A program made the translations under genes and the position numbers. The notes beneath the pieces were generated by a model. The model ran no database searches. It was not told the origin of the DNA and saw nothing but the letters and a program-made list of their open reading frames with translations. Below are positions 43,308 to 49,937 of a stretch of DNA of 64,000 bases, piece after piece. Origin of the DNA: DATEDA01 sp963744255. Lineage in GTDB: Bacteria > Pseudomonadota > Gammaproteobacteria > Burkholderiales > SG8-39. The stretch covers positions 68,816 through 132,815 of the forward strand of contig CAVUSZ010000056.1 of NCBI GenBank assembly GCA_963744255.1, given 5' to 3'. How positions within the stretch are numbered: the first letter of the stretch is position 1; each line of letters opens with the position of its first letter.

Positions 43308-43766
43308 TTAGCCGTCGAACTCGTGCGAACGCGCGTCGATTTCGAACGGAGCATTGTTGTAGCCTAGCTCAACGATCTGTTGAAGATAGACCGGAAGGAA
43401 GGCGGCGAGTGAACCTGCGCGTTCGTACTGATACACGTGTCGGAATTCGTGGGACAAGAGGCGGGTCGTGTCATGGCCACGGCAGATGAGGACAGAGTAG
43501 CCGAGGGTAAGTCCGACCATTCCTGGACCGAGCAGACCCGTTTGTAGCGCCGCCCCGCGTAGGGCAGGATGCTCGGGCAAAGGCAGGGCTTGAACGAGCG
43601 CGACGCGAATGAGCTGGGGCTTTTGCACCCCGACTGCGCGGGCGACGCCGAGGCGATGATCGTTCAGCGGCATGCCAGCCAGCGCTACCTTGCGAGCACG
43701 CGCGTCCGCCCACTCGATTGCGAGTGGCAGGAGAGCGGGAAGAGCAGCCCGCAGATCGACGGCCAC
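43308..43766 (-). CDS. Zincin-like HExxH cassette protein
   Basis: 152 residues. The motif LLSHEFRHVYQYERAGS contains HEFRH (HExxH), the zinc and catalytic core of gluzincin-type metallopeptidases. A later Glu in NAPFEIDARSHE could be the third ligand. The N-terminal part includes AGMPLNDHRLGVARAVGVQ. No signal peptide is seen. The stop codon TAA is part of the attC inner core GGCTAAC. Function unknown; a small peptidase-like role is plausible, and similar proteins are found as integron cassettes to my recollection. Confidence 0.7.
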   Translation of the reverse strand: MAVDLRAALPALLPLAIEWADARARKVALAGMPLNDHRLGVARAVGVQKPQLIRVALVQALPLPEHPALRGAALQTGLLGPGMVGLTLGYSVLICRGHDTTRLLSHEFRHVYQYERAGSLAAFLPVYLQQIVELGYNNAPFEIDARSHEFDG

Positions 43767-43778
43767 GATGATCTCGAC

Positions 43779-43881
43779 GGCTAACGGTCGCCTTCAGCCG
43801 CCGCCCAGGAGCGAAGCGACGAGGGAACCGCAAGCAAGCGAAGCGCGCTTGCCGGCGGTCGGCTGCAAGGCGTGGTTGGGC
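43779..43881 (-). repeat. attC of the 43,883 cassette (103 bp)
   Basis: Inner core GCCCAAC (43881-43875, minus), outer core GTTAGCC (43785-43779, minus). Arms CGCCTTGCAGCCGACCGCC and CGCCTTCAGCCGCCGCC pair with G and A unpaired. The outer core matches the GGCTAAC inner core of the next (HExxH) cassette at 43313-43307. Confidence 0.9.
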
Positions 43882-43882
43882 G

Positions 43883-44416
43883 TCATCTCTTACCTCCCTG
43901 CAAGATCTTCACCTTCTTGAGGATCTCCTTGAAGGCGAGGTACTCGTGGCCCTTCACGGTCTCCCAGTTGATACCGCTGTTCTGGAACGCGGGGTCTGCA
44001 CCGATCTCCATGTAGGTGCGATAGTTGCTCAGCTTAAACAATGCTCGGTCCGCCTTTTCAAGCAGTGGCCAGTAGGCTGCAATATCGAGCTGACTCAGTC
44101 TACTGACGAGGTCATGAGCCAAGTCATTTCTGTGCTTCCTTAGTCCCTGGATCGCCAATACATCATCTGAATCCAGCGCCTTCATAAAATCTCGCAGATA
44201 GAGAAGGCACGCCTCGAACTCATTCTTGTGTCGGGACAAGACATCCACGTCGTAGGACTTAAACGGCATACCCTCGCCGAAAGTCGTATCCGAATAGAAG
44301 GCCTTAATGGGTCCGACTATTAAAGTCTTGACCAGTTCGTACGCAACCAGAATGAAACCGGCGTACGTGAGCGAGCGGGTCAACTCCTCCTCTGTGAGAT
44401 CCGCGATGTCCCTCAT
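43883..44416 (-). CDS. Cassette protein of unknown function (177 aa)
   Basis: Starts MRDIADLTEEELTRSLTYAG. Mostly helical, with a hydrophobic N-terminal helix (FILVAYELVKTLIVGPIKAF). The RHKNEFEACLLYLRDFMKAL and IQGLRKHRNDLAHDLVSRLS blocks recall HEPN-like or AbiV-like all-helical proteins; the R-x4-H geometry (RKHRNDLAH) is suggestive, but I cannot confirm it. It ends at KKVKILQGGKR, two bases before its attC. Codon use is clearly less GC-rich than outside the array. Confidence 0.7.
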   Translation of the reverse strand: MRDIADLTEEELTRSLTYAGFILVAYELVKTLIVGPIKAFYSDTTFGEGMPFKSYDVDVLSRHKNEFEACLLYLRDFMKALDSDDVLAIQGLRKHRNDLAHDLVSRLSQLDIAAYWPLLEKADRALFKLSNYRTYMEIGADPAFQNSGINWETVKGHEYLAFKEILKKVKILQGGKR

Positions 44417-44437
44417 TCAACGCTCGTGTGTTCTGAC

Positions 44438-44536
44438 GCCCAACGCCGCCGTTAACCGGGCGCCGACGAGCGAAGCGAGGAGGGTACCCAACAGCGGCCC
44501 CGCTGTTGGGCGCTCCGGTTGAACGGCTTGTTCGGC
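44438..44536 (-). repeat. attC of the first cassette (99 bp)
   Basis: Inner core GCCGAAC (44536-44530, minus) and outer core GTTGGGC (44444-44438, minus). Arms GCCGTTCAACCGGAGCGCC and GCCGTTAACCGGGCGCC pair with C and A unpaired. A further short hairpin (CCAACAGCGG and CCGCTGTTGG) forms the tip. The outer core corresponds to GCCCAAC of the next cassette. Confidence 0.9.
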
Positions 44537-44583
44537 GGCCGCTGGCAAAGAACCGAGGCCTTGAAATTCATCAACCCTCTCCG

Positions 44584-45036
44584 TCACAGAAACTCGACGT
44601 TGTCGAACATCTTGCCGCCGTAGCGGGCGACGGCGTTCCTGGGGCTTGTCCATCCGACTATCGGACGATCGAGACAACGACTCTTTAGCTCTTCAGCGGA
44701 AAATCGCTTCGCCGGCCTCTCGCGATATCCAGCAGCCTGGTCAAATCGGTTGTAGCCGGCCGTAGTCAGAGAGCGGGTCGTGCCTGTCTTTTCGACACCA
44801 GTAATCCTGTAGACAGCATGAACCTTATCGTCAACGATGGCGACCACGATGTGGATCGGGAGTTTGCCTGCCGCTGCAAAATCGTACTTCGAGTCGATCG
44901 GCTGGACGAGTGTGTATCCCTCTAAGGTTCCGCCTGCGCGGCTCAGGGCCGCAGTTCTTCGGTTGCTCTGGCGCAGGAGAACGACATGTTGCGGGTCCAC
45001 CGAGGCCTCGGCAGCGACTGTTCGAGCGAGGTTCAT
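44584..45036 (-). CDS. First cassette protein, unknown function (150 aa)
   Basis: 150 residues: MNLARTVAAEASVDPQHVVL, then LEGYTLVQPIDSKYDFAAAG, KLPIHIVVAIVDDKVHAVYR, TAGYNRFDQAAGYRERPAKR and a C-terminal VGWTSPRNAVARYGGKMFD. It looks like a small mixed alpha/beta domain. I recall similar N-terminal domains in uncharacterised proteins, some with nuclease partners, but cannot name the family. It is the first cassette of the array, judged from the matching GTTCGGC core at 45187-45181. Confidence 0.65.
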   Translation of the reverse strand: MNLARTVAAEASVDPQHVVLLRQSNRRTAALSRAGGTLEGYTLVQPIDSKYDFAAAGKLPIHIVVAIVDDKVHAVYRITGVEKTGTTRSLTTAGYNRFDQAAGYRERPAKRFSAEELKSRCLDRPIVGWTSPRNAVARYGGKMFDNVEFL

Positions 45037-45180
45037 TTTTCTCTCCCTGACCTAAGACCAGCAAACAGCGCACCGTGCGTAACCTCAGGACAACGGCAGG
45101 GCCCTTCACCACACATGCAATGACTGGATCAGCCACGGTGACGTGCACACCAGCCCCCGCTGCAACACTGCCGCAAGACG

Positions 45181-45187
45181 CCGAACG
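45181..45187 (-). repeat. 5' boundary core site of the array
   Basis: GTTCGGC (45187-45181, minus strand) is the reverse complement of the first cassette's inner core GCCGAAC. It marks the recombination point where the first cassette joined an attI or an earlier attC. The 295 bp to the right, up to the EamA gene, contain no recognisable intI or attI; I see only short direct repeats around GGCACGG(A/G)TAG. Confidence 0.6.
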
Positions 45188-45482
45188 TTAAGTAGACCTG
45201 AGAGAAGATTGGCACGGATAGCCCAGGATTGCCAAGCGTGGGCATGAATCGGCACGGGTAGGCATCCACGGGTAACCATCCAGTGGGGCGCAGCTGCTTT
45301 GCGTCGCCCGGCCGCCGCGTGCGCCGCTGGCGCTGCACCATATGCCGCGCGCCGGTCGACCCGCTCAGGGCGCGCCTCACAGTTGCCTTACGCAACGAAC
45401 CCGATCAGTGCATCAAGCACCTAGTCGGGGCGACCGGTTGGAACGGGCATAATCGCGCGCTTTCGCGCGCGCTCGGCGTTCC

Positions 45483-46358
45483 ATGTCCGCTCGCACCAAC
45501 AGCTGGCTGCTGCTCCTCGCGCTCTTCGCCGTCGCGGTATTGCTCGGCGCGGGACACGTCGCCGCGCGGCTCGCGTTCGCGAACGGCGTGAACGTGTTGA
45601 CCGCGGCGACGGTGCGCTCGGTCTGCGCCGGGCTTCTGCTGCTCATGCTGCTGCGGCTGCGGCGGGAGGCGGTGCTGCCGCTGCCGCCGACGTTCAAGTC
45701 GACGATGGTGCTCGGCGTGCTGATCGCCGCGCAGACGGTGTGCATCCAGGTCGCGGTGGCGCTGATGCCGGTCACGCTCGCGATCCTCGTCTTCTACACC
45801 TACCCGTTCCTCACCGGCGTCGCGGCGAGCCTCCTCGGCGACGAGCGGTTCACCCCGCGGCTCGCAGTCGCGCTCGTCGCGGCGTTCGCCGGACTCGCGC
45901 TCGTGCTCGGCGTCGAGCCGCAGCCGGTCAGCGTCTGGGGGCTTTTGGCAGCGCTCGGGGCTGCGGTGACCTTCACCGGGGCGATGGTGCTGACGCCACG
46001 GCTCGCGCCGGGCATGAGCACGCCGCTCCGCACGTTTTTCATGCTCGCCACGACGGCGGCGATCTTCGTCGCCGCGTCGGCTGCGACGCAGGCGTTCCGC
46101 TGGCCTACGCCCGAGGCCGGCTGGATCGGGCTCGCGGGGCTGACGCTCGGCTATGCCCTGGGAATCGTCGGCCTCTTTCTGCTCCTGCCGCGGCTCGGCG
46201 CGGTCCAAACTGCGGTCGTACTCAACCTCGAGCCGGTCGCTGTGGCGGTGATCGCATGGCTCGCGCTCGGCGAGGCGCTAACGCCGCTGCAGATCGCCGG
46301 GGCGGTCATCGTCGTCGCCACGGTGATGTGTTTCCAGACGAGCGGGCGGCAGCGATAG
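45483..46358 (+). CDS. EamA/DMT-family transporter
   Basis: 291 residues with ten predicted membrane helices in two EamA repeats. The first repeat begins WLLLLALFAVAVLLGAGHVA and includes the GxxYPFLTGVAASLLGDE-type end (FYTYPFLTGVAASLLGDERF). The second ends LNLEPVAVAVIAWLALGEAL, the typical motif that closes helix 9. It acts as an inner-membrane drug/metabolite transporter of unknown substrate. It is the first high-GC gene to the right of the cassette array. Confidence 0.9.
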   Translation: MSARTNSWLLLLALFAVAVLLGAGHVAARLAFANGVNVLTAATVRSVCAGLLLLMLLRLRREAVLPLPPTFKSTMVLGVLIAAQTVCIQVAVALMPVTLAILVFYTYPFLTGVAASLLGDERFTPRLAVALVAAFAGLALVLGVEPQPVSVWGLLAALGAAVTFTGAMVLTPRLAPGMSTPLRTFFMLATTAAIFVAASAATQAFRWPTPEAGWIGLAGLTLGYALGIVGLFLLLPRLGAVQTAVVLNLEPVAVAVIAWLALGEALTPLQIAGAVIVVATVMCFQTSGRQR

Positions 46359-46640
46359 GATGCGGGTGCTGCATTGATACAAAGGAACGCCGTGGCCGGC
46401 AGTGTTGCGGTGGGCATCGTCCTTAGCCTCCTGTCGAGCGGGAACGGGACCGCGCCCGCGACCCGGTGCAGGTGACGGGGATGCTGCCGCTGCTCGGGTA
46501 CGACCGCGATCAGGAACGCGCCGCGGACGGCGAAGCGCGTGCGACGCCGAGCGCGCCCGGTCGCGCAACCGGGCGCTGGACGGGCGAGTGTGCGGGCTGC
46601 CGCCGGCGCTCGCGAAGCTGAAGCAGCCGAAGCGCGCCGA

Positions 46641-47906
46641 ATGAGCGGCACACGCCCGCCCGCGGGGGCCTCCGCCGACCGGACGGCGCGCTCCGAGTGG
46701 CAGGGTCCGGCGCTCGGCGTGCTCGCCGCCGCATTCGCGTTCAACCTCCTCGGCCGCGGCAGCGGCGAGACCTATGCCGTCTTCCTGCTGCCGCTCGAGC
46801 GCGAATTCGCCTGGTCGCGCTCGCAGCTCACCGGCGTGTACTCCCTTTACCTGCTGGTGGGCGGCTTCCTCGCGCCGTTCGTCGGCACGCTGTTCGATCG
46901 CGTCGGCCCGCGCGTGGTCTACGGCACCGGTCTTGCCTGCATCGCGGCCGCGTATCTCGCGGCGAGCACGCTCTCCAGCCTGTGGCAGTTCTATCTCTAC
47001 GCCGGCGTGCTGGTCGGCGTCGGCGTCGCGTTGGTCGGCATGGTGCCGGCGTCGGGGCTCCTCACGCGCTGGTATCACACCCGGCTCTCCGCAGCGATCG
47101 GCATCGCCTTCTCGGCGGTGGGCTGCGGAGTGCTCGTGTTCGTGCCGCTCACGCAGTTGCTTATCGCCCATCTCGACTGGCGCAGCACCTATCGCGCGCT
47201 CGGCATGGTGATGCTCGTGCTGTTGCCGCTCGCGGTGTTCGCGCTGCCGTGGCGCACGTTTGCCGCCGGGCACCCCGAGCACCACCGGCGGACGCGCGAG
47301 CGGCCGCAGGGCGAGGGCTGGACCTTGCGCACCGCGATCCGTACGCGTGCCTACTGGGGCCTCGCGGCGATGTTCTTCCTCACCGCCGTGGGCATGTTCA
47401 CGATCGTGCCGCAGACCGTGGTGTACCTGATCGACGTCGGGTTTGCGCCGGTCGTCGCTGCAACCGCATTCGGCGTGACCGGGATGCTCCAGGTCGGCAC
47501 CCTGGCCGGGATCGGCTTCGTAGCTGCGCGATTCGGTTACCGGCGCACCGTCACCGCGAGCTTCGTCGGCAGTGCGGCCGGGATGCTGGCGCTCGCCGCG
47601 CTGTCATTCCATGCCGCCGGCTGGCTGCTCGTCGTCTACGTGCTGGTGTTCGGGGCATGCCAGGGGGCGCGCGGCCCGATCATCTCGGCGATCTGCACGA
47701 CGAAGTTTGCGGGCCCGCGCGTGGCGACGATCTACGGCACGGTGTACTCGATGAACGCGGTCGGGGCCGCTTTCGGCTCGGTCATGGGCGGCGTGCTCCA
47801 TGACCTGACCGGCAGCTACGGCGCCGGCTTCGCGTTCGCGCTCATCGCACTCGCGATGGCGGCGATGCCGATCTGGATCGTGCCGGAGCTGCGCGACTTC
47901 CGTTAG
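46641..47906 (+). CDS. MFS transporter
   Basis: 421 residues with twelve predicted membrane helices. The motif between helices 2 and 3 is GTLFDRVGPRVVYGTG, the normal MFS G-x-x-x-D-R-x-G. The layout is like the oxalate/monocarboxylate-type permeases (SGETYAVFLLPLEREFAWSR at the N-terminus and VYSLYLLVGGFLAPFVG). The substrate is unknown. The start at 46641 avoids a basic low-complexity leader. The 282 bp before it contain no convincing gene. The 3' end overlaps the convergent TetR gene by 65 bp. Confidence 0.87.
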   Translation: MSGTRPPAGASADRTARSEWQGPALGVLAAAFAFNLLGRGSGETYAVFLLPLEREFAWSRSQLTGVYSLYLLVGGFLAPFVGTLFDRVGPRVVYGTGLACIAAAYLAASTLSSLWQFYLYAGVLVGVGVALVGMVPASGLLTRWYHTRLSAAIGIAFSAVGCGVLVFVPLTQLLIAHLDWRSTYRALGMVMLVLLPLAVFALPWRTFAAGHPEHHRRTRERPQGEGWTLRTAIRTRAYWGLAAMFFLTAVGMFTIVPQTVVYLIDVGFAPVVAATAFGVTGMLQVGTLAGIGFVAARFGYRRTVTASFVGSAAGMLALAALSFHAAGWLLVVYVLVFGACQGARGPIISAICTTKFAGPRVATIYGTVYSMNAVGAAFGSVMGGVLHDLTGSYGAGFAFALIALAMAAMPIWIVPELRDFR

Positions 47907-48525
47907 GGCGTCCGGCGCCCAACCCGGCCAGATACTGGTCGACCATCCGCTCCGCCTCGCGCGCCAGCGGAAAGTACTTCGGGTCGAGCAGCCAGTTGCT
48001 GATCAGCCCGTCGACCAGGGCATGCAGTCCCACCGCGGCGCTGCGCGCGTTCAGGCCGGCGGGCAGCAGCCCACGCCGGATCGCGTTGCGCACGCCGCGC
48101 TCGAGCTCGCCCAGGCAGTCGGCGCGCATCTCGACGTAGCGGTCGCGGACGCTCGCCATCTCGTCCACGTACTCGCACTTGTGGCAGACGATCTCGAACA
48201 CGCGCCGCGCCTGCGCGTCGTCGGTCGTTTTGCGCAGCACCGTCACCATGCAGCGGCGGATGTAGCCGAGCGGATCGGTGAGCGCGTCGTCGCCCGAGCG
48301 CTCGACCATCTCCTCCATCGGCAAGGTCACGCGGGCGAGCATCGCGCCGAAGAGATCGGCCTTGTTGCGGAAATGCCAGTAGATGGCGCCCCGCGTCACC
48401 CCGGCCGCGGCGGCGATGTCGTCGAGCGACGGGCGCGAGGCGCCGCGGCGGCTGAATACCCTCTCTGCCGCGTCGAGAATGCGGTCGCGGGTGGCGAGCG
48501 CTTCCGCCTTGGTGCGTCGTGCCAT
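47842..48525 (-). CDS. TetR-family repressor, AcrR/TtgR-like
   Basis: 227 residues. HTH: ATRDRILDAAERVFSRRGA, then LDDIAAAAGVTRGAIYWHFR, typical of AcrR-type repressors. The ligand domain has ALTDPLGYIRRCMVTVLRKT and RRVFEIVCHKCEYVDEMASV, close to the AcrR/TtgR C-terminal (TetR_C_2) pattern. The start at 48525 (MARRTKAEALATR) is the family's usual N-terminus. It is divergent from an RND efflux operon with an AcrR-like operator between them, so it should repress that operon and release it on binding hydrophobic drugs. Confidence 0.93.
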   Translation of the reverse strand: MARRTKAEALATRDRILDAAERVFSRRGASRPSLDDIAAAAGVTRGAIYWHFRNKADLFGAMLARVTLPMEEMVERSGDDALTDPLGYIRRCMVTVLRKTTDDAQARRVFEIVCHKCEYVDEMASVRDRYVEMRADCLGELERGVRNAIRRGLLPAGLNARSAAVGLHALVDGLISNWLLDPKYFPLAREAERMVDQYLAGLGAGRPNGSRAAPARSRSASPPSRVR

Positions 48526-48620
48526 TTTTACCTGCCACTTCCTTACAGCTGTAATGTAGTAGTTCGCGCACCGATACGATCCCGGCGCGCGCCTCTTCAT
48601 CCAACTTACGCGGACCGGAC

Positions 48621-48648
48621 TTTACATACATTCACCCATGTATGTAAA
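48621..48648. promoter_or_regulatory. AcrR-type operator between repressor and efflux operon
   Basis: TTTACATACAT (48621-48631) and ATGTATGTAAA (48638-48648) are perfect inverted repeats with a 6-bp spacer. The core TACATACAT/ATGTATGTA is the same as in the known E. coli AcrR box upstream of acrAB. It lies 96 bp upstream of tetR and 66 bp before the adaptor gene. Confidence 0.9.
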
Positions 48649-48713
48649 CTGGCGCGATCAAGAAAATCCGGGCCGTGCCCCCGGCGCGGACCCGTCACGA
48701 GGGGTGTACACAG

Positions 48714-49928
48714 ATGACACGCTACGTCGTTCCGCTGCGCGCGCCCGCGCAGCGCATCTTCGCTGTCCTCCTCGCCGCGGCGCTCGCCGCCTGCGGCGAG
48801 CCGCGGGGCCAGCCGCAGGGCCAGATGCCGCCGCCAGAGGTGGCGGTGGTGGAGGTCGAGGCGAAGCGACTGCCGGTCGCCTACGAGTACACCGGCCAGA
48901 CCGCCGGCTACCGCGAGGTCGAGGTCCGTGCACGCGTCACCGGCATCCTGCTCAAGCGCAACTACCGCGAGGGCGAGTCGGTCAAGCGCGGCCAGTCGCT
49001 CTTCCAGATCGATCCCGCGCCGTTCCAGGTCGCGTTCGCGCGCGCCGAAGCCGATCTCGCGACGGCCGAGGCGCGGCGGGCGCAGGCCGGGCGCGATGCC
49101 GAGCGGATGAAGGCGGTGATCGACATCAAAGCGGTGAGCCGCAAGGAGTTCGACGACGCCGCCTCGGCCGCGCAGATCGCGGCGGCAGAGGTGAAGAGCG
49201 CGCAGGCGCGCGTGGCCGAGGCGAAGCTGAATCTCGACTGGACCCGCGTCGAGTCGCCGATCAACGGCGTCTCAAGCCGCGCGCTGCGTTCGGAGGGCAC
49301 GCTCGTGTCGGGCCCGGACGTGCTGCTCACCACGGTGACGCAGACCGACCCGATCTACGTCATCTTCGGCATCCCGGAAAGCGAGCTCCTGCGCATCCGC
49401 CGCGACGTCGACGCGAAGCGTCTCCAACTGCCCGCCGACGGGCGGTTCGACGTGACGGTCGCGCTCGCCGACGGGAGCGTCTACGGCAAGGCCGGCAAGG
49501 TGGACTTTGCCGACGTGCGGGTGAACACGAGCACCGGGACGGTGGAAACTCGGGCCGAGATGCCGAACCCCAACGGCGGGCTCAAGCCGGGGCAGTTCGT
49601 GCGGGCGCGACTCGCCGGCGCCGTGCGACCGGCCGCGATCACCGTGCCGCAGCGCGCAGTGCTCGAAGGCCCGAAGGGAAAGTTCGTCTACGTCGTGAAC
49701 GCGGAGAGCAAGGCCGAGCAGCGCCCCGTGGAGGTCGGCGAGTGGGTGGGCGAATCGTGGGTCATCGACTCGGGCCTCGCGCCTGGGGACAAGGTGATCG
49801 TCGACGGCGTGATGAAGATCGGCCCCGGCGCGCCGGTGCGCGTCGCCGCGGCCGGACAGCCGGGCGCCGTGAAGCCGTCCGTGCCCGACGCGGCGAAGAA
49901 GGCTGCGCCCGAAGCGGCGAAGAAATAG
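48714..49928 (+). CDS. RND efflux periplasmic adaptor (AcrA-like)
   Basis: 404-residue membrane-fusion lipoprotein (lipobox LAACG). Order: lipoyl half (EYTGQTAGYREVEVRARVTG and LDWTRVESPINGVSSR), alpha-hairpin between them, beta-barrel (TDPIYVIFGIPESELLRIRR) and membrane-proximal domain (GQFVRARLAGAVRPAAITVP). The C-terminus is a short Lys-Ala-Pro tail. It would link the RND pump and the outer-membrane channel encoded just downstream. The start at 48714 fits the lipobox position. Confidence 0.93.
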   Translation: MTRYVVPLRAPAQRIFAVLLAAALAACGEPRGQPQGQMPPPEVAVVEVEAKRLPVAYEYTGQTAGYREVEVRARVTGILLKRNYREGESVKRGQSLFQIDPAPFQVAFARAEADLATAEARRAQAGRDAERMKAVIDIKAVSRKEFDDAASAAQIAAAEVKSAQARVAEAKLNLDWTRVESPINGVSSRALRSEGTLVSGPDVLLTTVTQTDPIYVIFGIPESELLRIRRDVDAKRLQLPADGRFDVTVALADGSVYGKAGKVDFADVRVNTSTGTVETRAEMPNPNGGLKPGQFVRARLAGAVRPAAITVPQRAVLEGPKGKFVYVVNAESKAEQRPVEVGEWVGESWVIDSGLAPGDKVIVDGVMKIGPGAPVRVAAAGQPGAVKPSVPDAAKKAAPEAAKK

Positions 49929-49937
49929 GAGCCGGCC

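Larger units (their letters stand above)
33378..45187 (-). mobile_element. Integron cassette array without integrase (CALIN), minus orientation
   Basis: About 11.8 kb of visibly lower GC than its flanks. Ten genes, all on the minus strand, alternate with attC recombination sites. Seven attC sites keep both arms, and in each the minus-strand 5' arm carries two unpaired bases relative to the other arm, the feature that orients attC. The 7-bp core at the 5' edge of each cassette is complementary to the inner core of its own attC, as integron recombination requires. This fixes the order from 45,187 (first) to 33,378 (last). No tyrosine recombinase of the IntI type is encoded anywhere in the window. 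Three IS110-family elements interrupt attC sites. Confidence 0.88.

Noticed and set aside
43074..43367. Frames in the IS-C tail, repeated in IS-A (36175-36450), considered as a passenger gene
   Set aside because: The frame runs through the right inverted repeat and out into flanking attC; the region is better explained as the non-coding guide-RNA part of the element.
45129..45395. 88-residue minus-strand frame at the proximal edge, considered as an integrase remnant
   Set aside because: No tyrosine-recombinase motif (no R...HxxR...Y pattern) and no similarity I can see to the IntI-specific region.
45451..45470. CGCGCG...CGCGCG palindromic stretch before the EamA gene
   Set aside because: Simple GC repeat; no T-run or paired regulator suggests a function.
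46359..46640. Short frames between the EamA and MFS genes
   Set aside because: All are Arg/Ala-rich, lack ribosome sites and conserved-looking blocks; treated as intergenic.
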